Virus record (IMG/VR): IMGVR_UViG_3300025400_000098
Location: 1 to 21,260 of that record
Source: a virus
Reading direction: 5' to 3' (one strand)
DNA: 21,260 nucleotides
The position numbers and the translations under genes were made by a program. Of the stretch, positions 1 to 8,695 are shown in pieces (the first letter of the stretch is position 1; each line of letters opens with the position of its first letter). Under the pieces are notes generated by a model, which ran no database searches, had not been told where the DNA came from, and saw only the letters and a program-made list of their open reading frames with translations.

Positions 1-2256
1 AATTACATCGACAGATGATTCTGGTGATTTAATCTTACTCCTGGTAAGTAAGCTTGGCTTTATAATTACACCTGTATCCGCAACCGTTCTTGCAGGTATA
101 AAATCCCTTACAATTTTAAAGATTACGTTATCAAAGAATTTAATTAGTCTTACAAAATCTGCTAAATTATATTGAGTTAGATTCTCTGTAATCTCATTGA
201 TAACAGGAGTAAGAGCATCGTATTTATATTTATATAAATCACTAGGATCTCCTATATAATTGTCTATGTTGAAATTCGATAAGGTAGGGCTTGCTAAAGA
301 AGCAGAGAGAATGTAATTATCTATATTATCTGAAGGAGAAAATCCTATATCGATTTTATGTAGATCATCTGTGTATTTACTTACTGTTTTATAGGTAGAA
401 GTATTTTCAGATAAAGTATTACCTGCGATAAGACTCCCTGTATTGTCCAGTCTTATTTTTCCTAATGAGCTTGTATAATACTGGTAATCACCGAAATGAG
501 GTGTAGAATCTATATTTCTTCCTCCAAAGAATTTTACGGTTAAAATATCAGAAGGGATACCAAAACAGTTAATCAACGCTCTAACTCCTCTTTCTGTTCC
601 TTTTGCTTTTAAAATCAAAGGTAAATTATGGTAGATTCTTTTGTAAATCTCTTTTTGATAATCCGTATAAGAGACTGGTTCTGAAGGAGTTCCTGTAATT
701 CCAGAGCCTGTAATGTATGTTATTGCTGCAATACTGTGACTAATAATCTCCTGACCTGGTTTATAACTCTGGTCTAAAAAGCCTCCAAATAGGTCTTGTA
801 GGGATTTATTAGAAGTATAGAGTTTTACTCCAAAATTCTGTAGAGTTTCCGAGATTAGATCTTTAGAGACTCCGAAATCTAATCTATTATCTGCATCATA
901 TTTATCTGTCACCGCTTTTGCATATAGCCATAGATTATCGAAATGCTGACCTAACATATGAATAAACGTAAGTAGGTTCATATTAGCATTATCATCTCTC
1001 AAGTAAACAGGTATACCGTTTTCTAGAGAACTAAAATTAGAATTATCAAAGCCTATTGCTGCTGCTGATTGAGAGGCGTACCATAGAATAGCTGTACTGC
1101 TATTACTGGGCAGGTTGATATATGGCTTAGTTCCTGTTTGTTTTGGCCAAGATGTAGGGGTATTTTCGTAATAAAGATATCTTTCGTATAAATCGAAATT
1201 ATTAAGACTACCTGTAATTAAATTCTCATAATAAGAAATACTCCCTGTTACGCCCTGTGAGCCTGATGTTGCTGAAGCAATTATAGCTATGCTGCTGCTG
1301 TATGATTGAATTAAATCAAGCTTGTATTTAAAATTAGCTAATCTCTCTTGTGCAGAGGAGAAATGTACGAAATTACTATAATCAGTAAAATCTACACTTA
1401 TTTCAGCACCTTTTTCGTTTAAAAGAGAATATAGCTGGCTATTTGTATTATTAACTGGGTAACTAAAGAGATCGTTATAGTCGTAGTATTGAGAAGGAAC
1501 TACTGTTTCATCCTGGATATCTATGTTAAAATTCGGTGGACTTAAAGTAGGCAGGGTAGGTATATCCGGAGTTATTGTTACGTCTACTTCGTAAGCAACA
1601 GAATCTGATATGAATTCAACTATTTGTAATTTAGTTTTTTCAGAGAACTGTACAGGAAGCGGTTCATAGAGCTTAACAGCTAAAACTGTTTCCCCACTTA
1701 TCTGCAGGATATCTACATTAGTTCCTATAAATAAATTATTGTCTTTAAAATTCAACCTAAACTCAGCAAAATAAGATTCACTGTTTATTTTATTTTTTAA
1801 ATCCTGCGTATAGGTTGTTAACTGGTCTGCAGTTAATTGAAGGGACTGTAATAATAATTCTGTCCTGTCCTCAGAAATGCTTTTAACATAGAATTCTGTT
1901 TGCTCTTTATTCTCGGAAAACAGATCGTTAAGGAAGTGGTAGAGTAATTTTACTCCTCCTACCGGATAACCGTAATTAACAGCATCCTGTACAGGGTCAA
2001 TTGTGAGTATACTTGCTCCTGTTTTCCCTGCAGATTGAGCATTTCCTAGTTGCTTGTAAGAGGAATAATCATAGAAGCTATCAATTACGTTGTCTGATAA
2101 ATCTAAGATGTGTAATTCAACTATATTCTTAGTACTATCAAAAAGATTGTTAATCTGAAAATTAGTAACTAAGGCTTTATCCTCATTACTGTATTGTTCT
2201 ACTCCTGCTATGGAGTCAGGCATATCTTGGGTTACTATGTAATCTATTTCTGCCAT
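1..2256 (-). CDS. Large tail/baseplate-region virion protein (C-terminus beyond window)
   Basis: An uninterrupted minus-strand frame runs from an ATG at 2254-2256 to the window edge, giving 752 codons with no stop; the C-terminus lies outside. The start shares one base with the TAA of the upstream gene (TAATG), the coupling used throughout this operon. The N-terminus reads MAEIDYIVTQDMPDS. The protein is rich in Ser, Thr, Asn, Tyr and Gly, with stretches such as SGSQGVTGSISYYENL, as is common in phage fibre and baseplate proteins. There is no signal peptide or membrane segment. It lies downstream of gp25 and gp6, where T4-like phages often keep further wedge proteins (gp7, gp8, gp10), but I cannot assign it to one of these. 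Structural role: fairly sure from context; identity: unknown. Confidence 0.8.
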   Translation of the reverse strand, partial: MAEIDYIVTQDMPDSIAGVEQYSNEDKALVTNFQINNLFDSTKNIVELHILDLSDNVIDSFYDYSSYKQLGNAQSAGKTGASILTIDPVQDAVNYGYPVGGVKLLYHFLNDLFSENKEQTEFYVKSISEDRTELLLQSLQLTADQLTTYTQDLKNKINSESYFAEFRLNFKDNNLFIGTNVDILQISGETVLAVKLYEPLPVQFSEKTKLQIVEFISDSVAYEVDVTITPDIPTLPTLSPPNFNIDIQDETVVPSQYYDYNDLFSYPVNNTNSQLYSLLNEKGAEISVDFTDYSNFVHFSSAQERLANFKYKLDLIQSYSSSIAIIASATSGSQGVTGSISYYENLITGSLNNFDLYERYLYYENTPTSWPKQTGTKPYINLPSNSSTAILWYASQSAAAIGFDNSNFSSLENGIPVYLRDDNANMNLLTFIHMLGQHFDNLWLYAKAVTDKYDADNRLDFGVSKDLISETLQNFGVKLYTSNKSLQDLFGGFLDQSYKPGQEIISHSIAAITYITGSGITGTPSEPVSYTDYQKEIYKRIYHNLPLILKAKGTERGVRALINCFGIPSDILTVKFFGGRNIDSTPHFGDYQYYTSSLGKIRLDNTGSLIAGNTLSENTSTYKTVSKYTDDLHKIDIGFSPSDNIDNYILSASLASPTLSNFNIDNYIGDPSDLYKYKYDALTPVINEITENLTQYNLADFVRLIKFFDNVIFKIVRDFIPARTVADTGVIIKPSLLTRSKIKSPESSVDVI

Positions 2257-2594
2257 TATGCAACTGTGGTTTGTAGTGTAAGTATTTGTTGGTTTGCTAG
2301 GAGCAATTGAGCTCTTAGTTGAGAAATTTCATCCAATAAAGGCTGAATTTCTTGTGTGGTTTGATCAAAATGAGCTATTTCAGAGCTTCTTCTTATTAGA
2401 TACTCATGAGAGTTTGTTGGACCTTGCACATCGATTACGTAATATAATTTATCATACAGTCTAAACAATTCTTCTGGAGTGTCTAGATCCTGGGCTTGTA
2501 ATGATTGTATGTAGGTCCTAAAGGAATTATCAACTACTTTGCTAAATTCCTTATTACTAAAAACTGTTCTCTGTATCTGTACATTATTGTCCAT
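2256..2594 (-). CDS. Small virion-operon protein with C-terminal coiled coil
   Basis: This gene encodes 112 aa of unknown family. The C-terminal third (about residues 82-110, QPLLDEISQLRAQLLLANQQ onwards) has leucine heptad spacing typical of a coiled coil and is Gln-rich. The N-terminal part is mixed alpha/beta with a Tyr-rich patch (RLYDKLYYVIDVQG). It overlaps the upstream DNRLRE-like gene by 11 bases and its stop overlaps the next start by one base, so translation is probably coupled. The position suggests a small tail or baseplate component, perhaps an oligomeric linker or chaperone for the large protein that follows. That role is inferred from position only. Confidence 0.75.
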   Translation of the reverse strand: MDNNVQIQRTVFSNKEFSKVVDNSFRTYIQSLQAQDLDTPEELFRLYDKLYYVIDVQGPTNSHEYLIRRSSEIAHFDQTTQEIQPLLDEISQLRAQLLLANQQILTLQTTVA

Positions 2595-3702
2595 TTCTGA
2601 CTACTTTAAAGATATTACTATTATCTACTACAGTTGTGCTTCCGTCCAGTACTGTTTTTACTAATATACGGTAATATCTTTCAGGTTGCAACCCATCCAT
2701 GTATATGTCAAAAAATGGACCTGTAGGATCGCAGCTTATTTTTGTAAAGCTTGAATCAAAGTCAATAATCATTTCTTCTGTATTTTCATCCCTTACTCCC
2801 CAATAAGAACCGGAAGGCAAGGCATAATTCACCAGGTACGAAGAAGAGGTTGTGAAAGTTCTTGGAGGAAAAGTAGGTTTTGTAGCAAGTCTAAACCGCT
2901 GTTTACCTTCATCTACATATTTACCGGTATTATTACTAATTTGAATTGTTGCTTGACTTGTTGAGAGTATAGATAGACTCCCTGTATTGTAAGTACTATC
3001 GTCCCATTTTATATCTAAAGAGGGAGGATATATTGTATTCGTATTAGATCCGTAATACTTTAATCTAATAGAGGAAGTTGTATTAAATTCTAAAGTACTT
3101 GGTAGCTTAAGGATGAATCCTTGATTCTGTATTGTGCCACTAATAAACAATTTGATTGCGGGAGTTACATCAATATCCACGTCGTTACTGGAATTCAGTA
3201 CATGGGGCTGTACAGATTCTAAATTTATTCCGTTTGAACCTGTGTACCAGGTACCCCCTCCAGGAACTCTGGAGTTAAATGATCCTGTAACGCCGGTAGG
3301 GAAGGAGTTAGTTAACCATGCATTTTGCTGACCTGCATTTATAAATGTCCAGGATACCCCTGAAGTGTCTGTTGGGATATCCCCGTATTTTCCTACTCCT
3401 GCATCCCAGTCCGTACTTGCTGCTACAGGATATGCATATAGGTTATAATTAACTGGAATTTGATAAGCATCTGCTAAGTATATATGTAGACTTGCACTAT
3501 AAGAATTAGTACCTACTAGGGAGGTTAATACTCCTTGAATATCCTCTGTATCGTATTTTATTAAGATCCTGTTAGTCTGCCCTGTACCGAAAACATCAGA
3601 ATAACCTCCTATTTCTGTTATTTCATCTTTCCCTGCATTTCCTGTCGGGATATCAGAAAAGATAAACGTATCTTTTTCTGGAAATATTTTATATACTGCC
3701 AT
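2584..3702 (-). CDS. DNRLRE-like domain tail/fibre protein
   Basis: This gene encodes 372 aa. The N-terminal roughly 200 residues follow the DNRLRE-type beta-sandwich pattern: an opening with KDTFIFSDIPTGNAGK, then RILIKYDTEDI, then ASLHIYLADAYQIPVNYNLYA with a Trp-rich segment (STDWDAGVG...VSWTF), and later DIDVTPAIKLFISG...GFILKLP. In other proteins this fold often binds surface glycans or occurs in adhesins. The C-terminal part (PFFDIYMDGLQPERYYRILV) resembles an Ig/FN3-like strand pattern. It lies 3 bases downstream of gp6. It is probably a tail-fibre or baseplate decoration protein that contacts the host surface. The domain call is by eye and moderately sure; the role is inferred. Confidence 0.7.
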   Translation of the reverse strand: MAVYKIFPEKDTFIFSDIPTGNAGKDEITEIGGYSDVFGTGQTNRILIKYDTEDIQGVLTSLVGTNSYSASLHIYLADAYQIPVNYNLYAYPVAASTDWDAGVGKYGDIPTDTSGVSWTFINAGQQNAWLTNSFPTGVTGSFNSRVPGGGTWYTGSNGINLESVQPHVLNSSNDVDIDVTPAIKLFISGTIQNQGFILKLPSTLEFNTTSSIRLKYYGSNTNTIYPPSLDIKWDDSTYNTGSLSILSTSQATIQISNNTGKYVDEGKQRFRLATKPTFPPRTFTTSSSYLVNYALPSGSYWGVRDENTEEMIIDFDSSFTKISCDPTGPFFDIYMDGLQPERYYRILVKTVLDGSTTVVDNSNIFKVVRNGQ

Positions 3703-3705
3703 ATC

Positions 3706-5532
3706 TTATAGTGTTGTTATTCTTCCTTTTATATCTATATCCGGGAATTTCAATTCAAAAATCATCGGATCGTAAGAAGGGTAAATTATGTTATTTCTAG
3801 TTGCTCCTTTAATATCATAAGCGTATTGTGAATACACTCCTCCTGCCAGATTCACTATTTCGATTTTTTGTACTGTTTGTACTCCTTTTTGGTTATCTAA
3901 TAATGTAAATATGTCTGAAATATTTATCGGCTGGTTTATGCTCCAATTTGAAATATTAAAGTAATCCTGAACTGCTGCAGTGCATGTCAGTAGCACGTCT
4001 CTGCCCATATAATGAGGTTTCAGTACTATATCGTAAGATATTCCTATATTAACTACAAAAGCGTCTCTAATATTAAGAGCATCTGTCACCATCATATACT
4101 GTGAGAGATACGTTTTTAAGTTATTTTTTAGAGTAGGGGATGCTTGTATTAGATTCTTATTAATATCGTATGCAAGAGTATATAGGGAGAGGGATAGCGG
4201 ATTGCTGTCAATAAGTAAATCTGTTCTTAAATTAGGATTTGTTAGTTGATCTTGAACAACGTGTACTTTTGCAATTGAACCATACTTAGAAGGTAGGGAA
4301 AGTGCTCTAACTAGATAATCCGATAAAGTAACTGCCCTTCCTTGTTCACTAAAAGCCCTTATAGAATTTTGTCTAAGCTCTTCTACTGAATCTCCGTCTT
4401 TCCCACCTACTGCTGGTAAGGGGTTATTAAAAGTAACCGAAGAGGTGTCTCCTGATACTGCTCCTCCGTATGATACTAATGTCGTAATCGTATTTGCCGG
4501 GACATTCGCTGATACTCCTCCTCCTGTCAGATATTTTATAGTTAAGGTTAATCCTGAAGAAGGAGCTAAACCGTATGTCTGGGTATAGATAAAGTTAGAA
4601 GGATCATAAGCGTAGTCTAGTCTAGAGATTCCTTGAGAGCTTGAACCTAAACCTACGTTAGTAGGGTCGGGAGTTATTTGTTCATCTGTTACACTGGTGC
4701 CAATAATTCCTGCTCCGAACTGTACTGTAAGGTCCCCTGTTGAAGTAAATCTCGTTACGAATCTTCTAGGGACTTTCTGAAGAGATAGGGTATAGGGAAC
4801 TGAACTACTATCATTTCCTGAATTTGCATTATCTAAGAATATAGTGTCTTGTCCTAAAAAAGGAACTTCATACCACGTATTATTACTGCTATCGGTGATT
4901 GAAAGTACTCCTAGTATGTTTGTATCCGAGATTGTGATTGTCTTGAATTTCTCTACAGAAGTAATGGTCTCGGTATGTGTTGATATTTGTCCAGAATACG
5001 CATCGACCTGTTTTACTAAGTTAAAGCTATCAGGTTGTCCGTTTGTATCTAAGGAAGCAACTCGAACTGTTGTCGGATCGTATGAACTAGAGAAAGAGAA
5101 ATCAACCGGAGTGTCTGTAATAAAATTAGTTTGCCCGTTTGAAGTGGATTTTACAACAGTATTAGCGGGTATCACTAGAGTCTGAGACCAGTCAGGCTCT
5201 CCTCCGGTAACTACTCCTACGGTTTGGCTTACTTCTAGAGTTACTTGAGATACTGTAGATATTTTTGGACGATATCCCATCTGGTATGCCAGTGTATATA
5301 GGTTAGCGGGATTCTTAGCATACTGTAAATATGTCTCTTGTAGTTGTGTATCTTGGTAAAATGATAATACATCTCCTACGTAAGCTGCCATTTCAATGAA
5401 CATCGTTCCTGGTGCAGCTGGAGAGAAGTCATTATATGTGTCTGGAAAATAATTCTGAGCATACTCTATTAACTGAGCTCTAAAGTCAGTAAAGGTCTTA
5501 TTTACGTATTTTATATCTCTATCTTGAGTCAT
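3706..5532 (-). CDS. Baseplate wedge protein gp6-like (Baseplate_J family)
   Basis: This gene encodes 608 aa, close to T4 gp6 (660 aa). The N-terminus has the gp6 signature: a short lead, FTDFRAQLIEYAQNYFPDTY (residues 14-33), then PAAPGTMFIEMAAYVGDVLS (39-58) and YLQYAKNPANLYTLAYQMGY (68-87). The middle carries the Baseplate_J core PAVGGKDGDSVEELRQNSI (373-391) followed by RAVTLSDYLVRAL (399-411). In T4, gp6 dimers tie adjacent wedges into the inner ring of the baseplate and take part in the sheath-contraction switch. The gene overlaps gp25 by one base, and the gp25-gp6 pairing is conserved in contractile systems including phages, R-type particles and T6SS (TssE-TssF). Confidence is high. 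Confidence 0.95.
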   Translation of the reverse strand: MTQDRDIKYVNKTFTDFRAQLIEYAQNYFPDTYNDFSPAAPGTMFIEMAAYVGDVLSFYQDTQLQETYLQYAKNPANLYTLAYQMGYRPKISTVSQVTLEVSQTVGVVTGGEPDWSQTLVIPANTVVKSTSNGQTNFITDTPVDFSFSSSYDPTTVRVASLDTNGQPDSFNLVKQVDAYSGQISTHTETITSVEKFKTITISDTNILGVLSITDSSNNTWYEVPFLGQDTIFLDNANSGNDSSSVPYTLSLQKVPRRFVTRFTSTGDLTVQFGAGIIGTSVTDEQITPDPTNVGLGSSSQGISRLDYAYDPSNFIYTQTYGLAPSSGLTLTIKYLTGGGVSANVPANTITTLVSYGGAVSGDTSSVTFNNPLPAVGGKDGDSVEELRQNSIRAFSEQGRAVTLSDYLVRALSLPSKYGSIAKVHVVQDQLTNPNLRTDLLIDSNPLSLSLYTLAYDINKNLIQASPTLKNNLKTYLSQYMMVTDALNIRDAFVVNIGISYDIVLKPHYMGRDVLLTCTAAVQDYFNISNWSINQPINISDIFTLLDNQKGVQTVQKIEIVNLAGGVYSQYAYDIKGATRNNIIYPSYDPMIFELKFPDIDIKGRITTL

Positions 5533-5942
5533 TATTGTGCAAAGTTAATTGATAGTTGATCTTGTATATTTGTTTGAAGAACTCCATACTGTATGTAAAT
5601 CGTAATAGTATTTGAATCTTGTAATTCCGATACTACCATGTTAACTATGTCTACTGTAGGGAACCAGTTATTTATTCCTGAGCGTATTCTTTCTTTAATT
5701 TCATCTTCTTTATCAGCAGTCATTTGCTCGAAAAGCATCCCCCGTATACCTGCCCCGAAACTGGGATTAAAATATCTCTCTCCTGGTTCGGTTAACAGAA
5801 AATTAATTAGGTTAGACTTAAGAGCATCCTTGGTAGTATAGGTGGAATTAAATACATCCTTTGCTGAAAAAGGTATACTTACTCCTACTGCTTTTCTGGG
5901 CTGTAAATCTAAAGGATCAATTTTCTGTATTTGAAATGCCAT
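5532..5942 (-). CDS. Baseplate wedge protein gp25-like (GPW/gp25 family)
   Basis: This gene encodes 136 aa, matching the 132 aa of T4 gp25. The family hallmark is TEPGERYFNPSFGAGIRGML (residues 51-70) followed by FEQ, containing the conserved E-P-G-E-R and N-P-x-F-G motif that anchors the first sheath layer to the wedge. The upstream DALKSNLINFLL helix is also typical. In T4, gp25 joins gp6 and gp53 in the wedge core and nucleates sheath assembly; despite the historic name it is not a functional lysozyme. The stop and the gp6 start share one base (TAATG). Confidence is high. Confidence 0.95.
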   Translation of the reverse strand: MAFQIQKIDPLDLQPRKAVGVSIPFSAKDVFNSTYTTKDALKSNLINFLLTEPGERYFNPSFGAGIRGMLFEQMTADKEDEIKERIRSGINNWFPTVDIVNMVVSELQDSNTITIYIQYGVLQTNIQDQLSINFAQ

Positions 5943-5944
5943 TT

Positions 5945-6367
5945 TTATAGTGCTCTTGCTTTATCTTTTTCTAGAGATGCTTTATAAATTGCTGCTGCTT
6001 TAGATACGAAATCCATTTCAGTAGAAGCAAAAGACTGTACTGGTGCAGGTGTGAACTGTTCCATCATATTCATTCCTAATCCCGGTGCCTGTACTAACCC
6101 TTCTGTCACACTTGCTAGATTTTTGTACTCCTCTTGAGTCATACTTGCTTTTGTCATATTGAAAATCTCTTGTAAAGCATTTACTCCTGTTTTTTCAGGG
6201 GAAAGGCTTTTAGGAGCAACAGGACGAGGAGTTTGTTGGTATTTTATTTCAGGAGTTTTTTTAGGAATTCTTTCTTGTACATCTTCTGATAAAATTCTTG
6301 TTAGTTCTTCCCTAACGGCTTCTCTAACGGCTTCTTTTATTAGATTCTTAAAAACTTCTGGTTTCAT
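5945..6367 (-). CDS. Hypothetical virion-operon protein
   Basis: This gene encodes 140 aa of unrecognised family. The first 30 residues (MKPEVFKNLIKEAVREAVRE onwards) form a charged amphipathic helix. A Pro/Lys linker follows (KKTPEIKYQQTPRPVAPKSL), and the C-terminal half is Met- and Ala-rich with helix potential (EIFNMTKASMTQEEYKN, then a C-terminal helix ending EKDKARAL). It sits 2 bases upstream of gp25, with 17 bases to the preceding gene. The helix-linker-helix layout suggests a small scaffold, chaperone or docking protein for baseplate assembly. That is inference from position and composition. Confidence 0.75.
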   Translation of the reverse strand: MKPEVFKNLIKEAVREAVREELTRILSEDVQERIPKKTPEIKYQQTPRPVAPKSLSPEKTGVNALQEIFNMTKASMTQEEYKNLASVTEGLVQAPGLGMNMMEQFTPAPVQSFASTEMDFVSKAAAIYKASLEKDKARAL

Positions 6368-6384
6368 AATAATAAATAGTTGTA

Positions 6385-7164
6385 TTAAGGTAATTGATTA
6401 TCTATTCTAAATTTTATCTCATCTAAGAGTACTTGAGTATTTGCACTAAACGAAGACTCCCCTATCATTACAGTAATTCCTTCTTTATCCTTTGCAATAG
6501 CGTACCTTTTCGGAGCGATTTTCGGTGAATTCGGGTCTTGTATAATAGATAGGGTATATCCTTTATATAGGTAATTTGCATCAGGAGTTCCTTCCGATCC
6601 TGTATTTGCAGGGGGCTGTGCTAATGCTGTTAGTGCTGCTATGTCAGGAGAGGTTCTACTACATTCTTCGATTAATGAATCTAAGGTAGAAAGACGATCG
6701 AGAAGTCCTTGAACTGTGCTTGTAGCTCCTGATATTAATGAGGATAGGGCTTTACTATCAGCTTCTAATCCGTCTAGTGTCTTATTTAGTTGAATAAGAG
6801 TATCACTATACCGTGTAAGGATATTAATTGGAATACCTATACCTCCTGTCATTGGAGGTATGATTGCTGTCGGAATAGGTATATTCTTAATAACTGTAAT
6901 CGCAGCTGTTACTCCTATAATCGTTCCGTTTAAAGTATTTACGAAGGAGTTTAAGCTTGAGATTCTTCTACTAAAGCTATTAACTGCTGTTGTTAAGTTG
7001 TTTTTTAGCTTTATGGTGTTTTGAAGATCTTGTGAGGAAGGGCAGGCGTTTTGAAATTTAGAAAGAGCAGTCAGGAGTTGGCTTTCAACCTGTGAAGTTA
7101 GGTTTCCCTGGAGGGTTCCTATTTGATTTGCTATTGTTCCTGCTATACTGCTATATGCTGCCAT
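6385..7164 (-). CDS. Hypothetical baseplate/tail protein with central hydrophobic segment
   Basis: This gene encodes 259 aa. Residues 1-80 and 115-170 are helical with coiled-coil spacing. Between them is an uncharged, hydrophobic Ile/Val/Pro stretch (GTIIGVTAAITVIKNIPIP, then TAIIPPMTGGIGIPINIL). The C-terminal 70 residues look like a small globular domain (NYLYKGYTLSIIQDPNSPK, then an AIAKDKEGITVMIGE strand pair). The start overlaps the TAA of the gp5-like gene by one base. A helical virion protein with a hydrophobic core segment next to the spike gene could belong to the hub, or be injected and interact with the membrane. I do not recognise the family, so the role is inference. Confidence 0.75.
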   Translation of the reverse strand: MAAYSSIAGTIANQIGTLQGNLTSQVESQLLTALSKFQNACPSSQDLQNTIKLKNNLTTAVNSFSRRISSLNSFVNTLNGTIIGVTAAITVIKNIPIPTAIIPPMTGGIGIPINILTRYSDTLIQLNKTLDGLEADSKALSSLISGATSTVQGLLDRLSTLDSLIEECSRTSPDIAALTALAQPPANTGSEGTPDANYLYKGYTLSIIQDPNSPKIAPKRYAIAKDKEGITVMIGESSFSANTQVLLDEIKFRIDNQLP

Positions 7165-8312
7165 TATTCTGTAAAGACTTTTTTAGATTGAAATAAAGCG
7201 TATTGAGTTTTTAAAGTACTTATCGCCGCTTGTACGCTTGGTCCTGCAACATTCAAAGAGATTACTGCACCTGCTCCTACTGCAGAAGCTGAAGACATTG
7301 CATTAGCAACTGTCTCTAAGGTAGCTAAGAGTGTACCTAACCAGTTTTCTAACTGTTTACCTAATACAACTGGTTGCTGAAAGCTTGTTGTTGCTTTTCT
7401 AGCTCCTGCCCCTAAATATACCTTTTTACTATCTACACAGAAATACTCAGTCGAATCTATATTCACGGAGTTTGCATTTATTCCGACAGATTCTTTTCCT
7501 GATATTAATACGCTATCTTGTTTAGCATTCAGATAAAGTCTATCTGCATTCATCAAGATTTGATTTCCTTTGTATTTATCTGAAGCTAAAGGGAGCGTGT
7601 TATAGGAATCTCTTTTAGTATTCGAAGCTAGTAGATTTGCTTTATGGTCGGAAAGAAAATACAGTGAACTATAGTCCTTATTTATATCCTCATAAATTAA
7701 ATCAGATCCATTTGTTGTATTAATTTGTCCGTTACTAATTAAAATAACAGGCTTACCGTTATTTGTATCGTCAATTAAATCTAAATTTTTTCCTTTATAC
7801 CCTCCCAGTCTAATTGTATTTCCCAGTCTTCCTTCAAGTAAATAATCCCCTGAATTAGCTTGTAGGGGATTGATGTTTTTCTGTTCCGGTACTCCTAGTA
7901 GATTAGACTTCCACTCTAATTGCTTAGTATCTGGAGAGGCGTTATGGTGAGGATGGTTCCAGACACTCACTATACTTGTCCAATAGGTTTGGGTTACTCC
8001 TGGATTCTGCAAAGAGGTAGCTCCTGGATTAGAAGATAAAGTAACGATTTCTCCTATTAAAGGTAACTGCCTGGAAGTTGCACTTCCTTGAAAAGCAAAA
8101 TTCAGTTTATCTATATCCTCTTCATTTGTTGCTGAAGTGGTTATTCTATAATATACTCCGTTTATTTTAGAAGCATCAGTACATCTAGGATCGTCGAAAG
8201 ATAAAATAATATCAATAACTCGCCCGTACATGATAGGTGCTGCAGGGGTAGATAGATTCCCCCTTCCATTAGAGGTTAAAGCAACTGAACTTACGTGCGA
8301 ATCAAAAGCCAT
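7164..8312 (-). CDS. gp5/VgrG-like baseplate hub spike protein without lysozyme domain
   Basis: This gene encodes 382 aa. An N-terminal OB-fold-like region begins around IMYGRVIDIILSFDDPRC (residues 27-44) and contains PLIGEIVTL and TYWTSIVSVWNHPHHN. It is followed by GRLGNTIRLGG (161-171), the conserved strand that opens the spike in gp5 and VgrG proteins. Beta repeats follow (VILISNGQ, NQILMNADRLYLNAKQDSVL, SVGINANSVNID, YFCVDSKKVYLGAGA), as expected for a triple-stranded beta-helix. T4 gp5 has a lysozyme domain between OB fold and helix; nothing of that size fits here. The C-terminal 70 residues are Ala-rich helix (KQLENWLGTLLATLETVANA). It probably forms the trimeric membrane-piercing spike. 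Gene order and motif agree well. Confidence 0.85.
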   Translation of the reverse strand: MAFDSHVSSVALTSNGRGNLSTPAAPIMYGRVIDIILSFDDPRCTDASKINGVYYRITTSATNEEDIDKLNFAFQGSATSRQLPLIGEIVTLSSNPGATSLQNPGVTQTYWTSIVSVWNHPHHNASPDTKQLEWKSNLLGVPEQKNINPLQANSGDYLLEGRLGNTIRLGGYKGKNLDLIDDTNNGKPVILISNGQINTTNGSDLIYEDINKDYSSLYFLSDHKANLLASNTKRDSYNTLPLASDKYKGNQILMNADRLYLNAKQDSVLISGKESVGINANSVNIDSTEYFCVDSKKVYLGAGARKATTSFQQPVVLGKQLENWLGTLLATLETVANAMSSASAVGAGAVISLNVAGPSVQAAISTLKTQYALFQSKKVFTE

Positions 8313-8662
8313 TATTTCTCTTCTTTTTTATCTATACTCTTTCCTATTTCTTGACTCTGTTCCATTAATCTAGATAACTCCTCAGGATCAAAAAAATCTG
8401 AAGGATCTGATTTTCCAGAGCCTTCCATCCTTTGAACGATAGATACCATTTTAATTAAATGCTCATCATTCTTCACTCCTATTTCTAGATATTCTTTAAT
8501 CATAGGAACTACTAGGGTAGCATCCCCTATATTCTCTACTAAGGGCTTTAACTCTCCTATTAGGGCATTAATTTGCCTATCCTTATTTCTAGAATTATCG
8601 TAGATTTCTTTAAAAATATCCGAAACTGTTTTTTTTCCGAATATAGTAGTCTCTAGTCCCAT
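8312..8662 (-). CDS. First gene of the late structural operon, hypothetical
   Basis: This gene encodes 116 aa, acidic and helical, with no recognised family. Motifs include SDIFKEIYDNSRNKDRQINA and a C-terminal DFFDPEELSRLMEQ followed by a Lys/Glu-rich tail. The start at 8660-8662 is fixed by a late-promoter box TATAAATA ending 4 bases upstream, so the message may have almost no leader. Its TAA shares a base with the gp5-like start. As the first late gene it may be a spike chaperone or small hub factor, but this is only a guess from its place. Confidence 0.75.
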   Translation of the reverse strand: MGLETTIFGKKTVSDIFKEIYDNSRNKDRQINALIGELKPLVENIGDATLVVPMIKEYLEIGVKNDEHLIKMVSIVQRMEGSGKSDPSDFFDPEELSRLMEQSQEIGKSIDKKEEK

Positions 8663-8666
8663 ACAC

Positions 8667-8674
8667 TATTTATA
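8667..8674 (-). promoter_or_regulatory. T4-type late promoter box TATAAATA
   Basis: Read on the minus strand, this is the exact T4 late -10 box, TATAAATA, ending 4 bases before the start codon of the first virion gene. It is half of a perfect palindrome: an identical box in plus orientation lies at 8676-8683, with one base between. In T4 this box is recognised by RNA polymerase carrying gp55, and a gp55-like gene starts the next module upstream. No -35 element is expected. It is the only minus-strand TATAAATA I noticed immediately before a start codon in the window. Confidence 0.75.
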
Positions 8675-8695
8675 TTATAAATATCTAAAAAGGTG

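Noticed and set aside
4844-5185. Plus-strand frame inside the gp6-like gene
   Set aside because: It is antisense to a clear gp6 homologue and has no family features. The same holds for other plus-strand frames inside virion genes.
1-8662. UGA-to-Trp recoding across the whole phage
   Set aside because: Large virion genes are fully open under the standard code and use TGG for Trp, so genome-wide recoding is not supported by this window.
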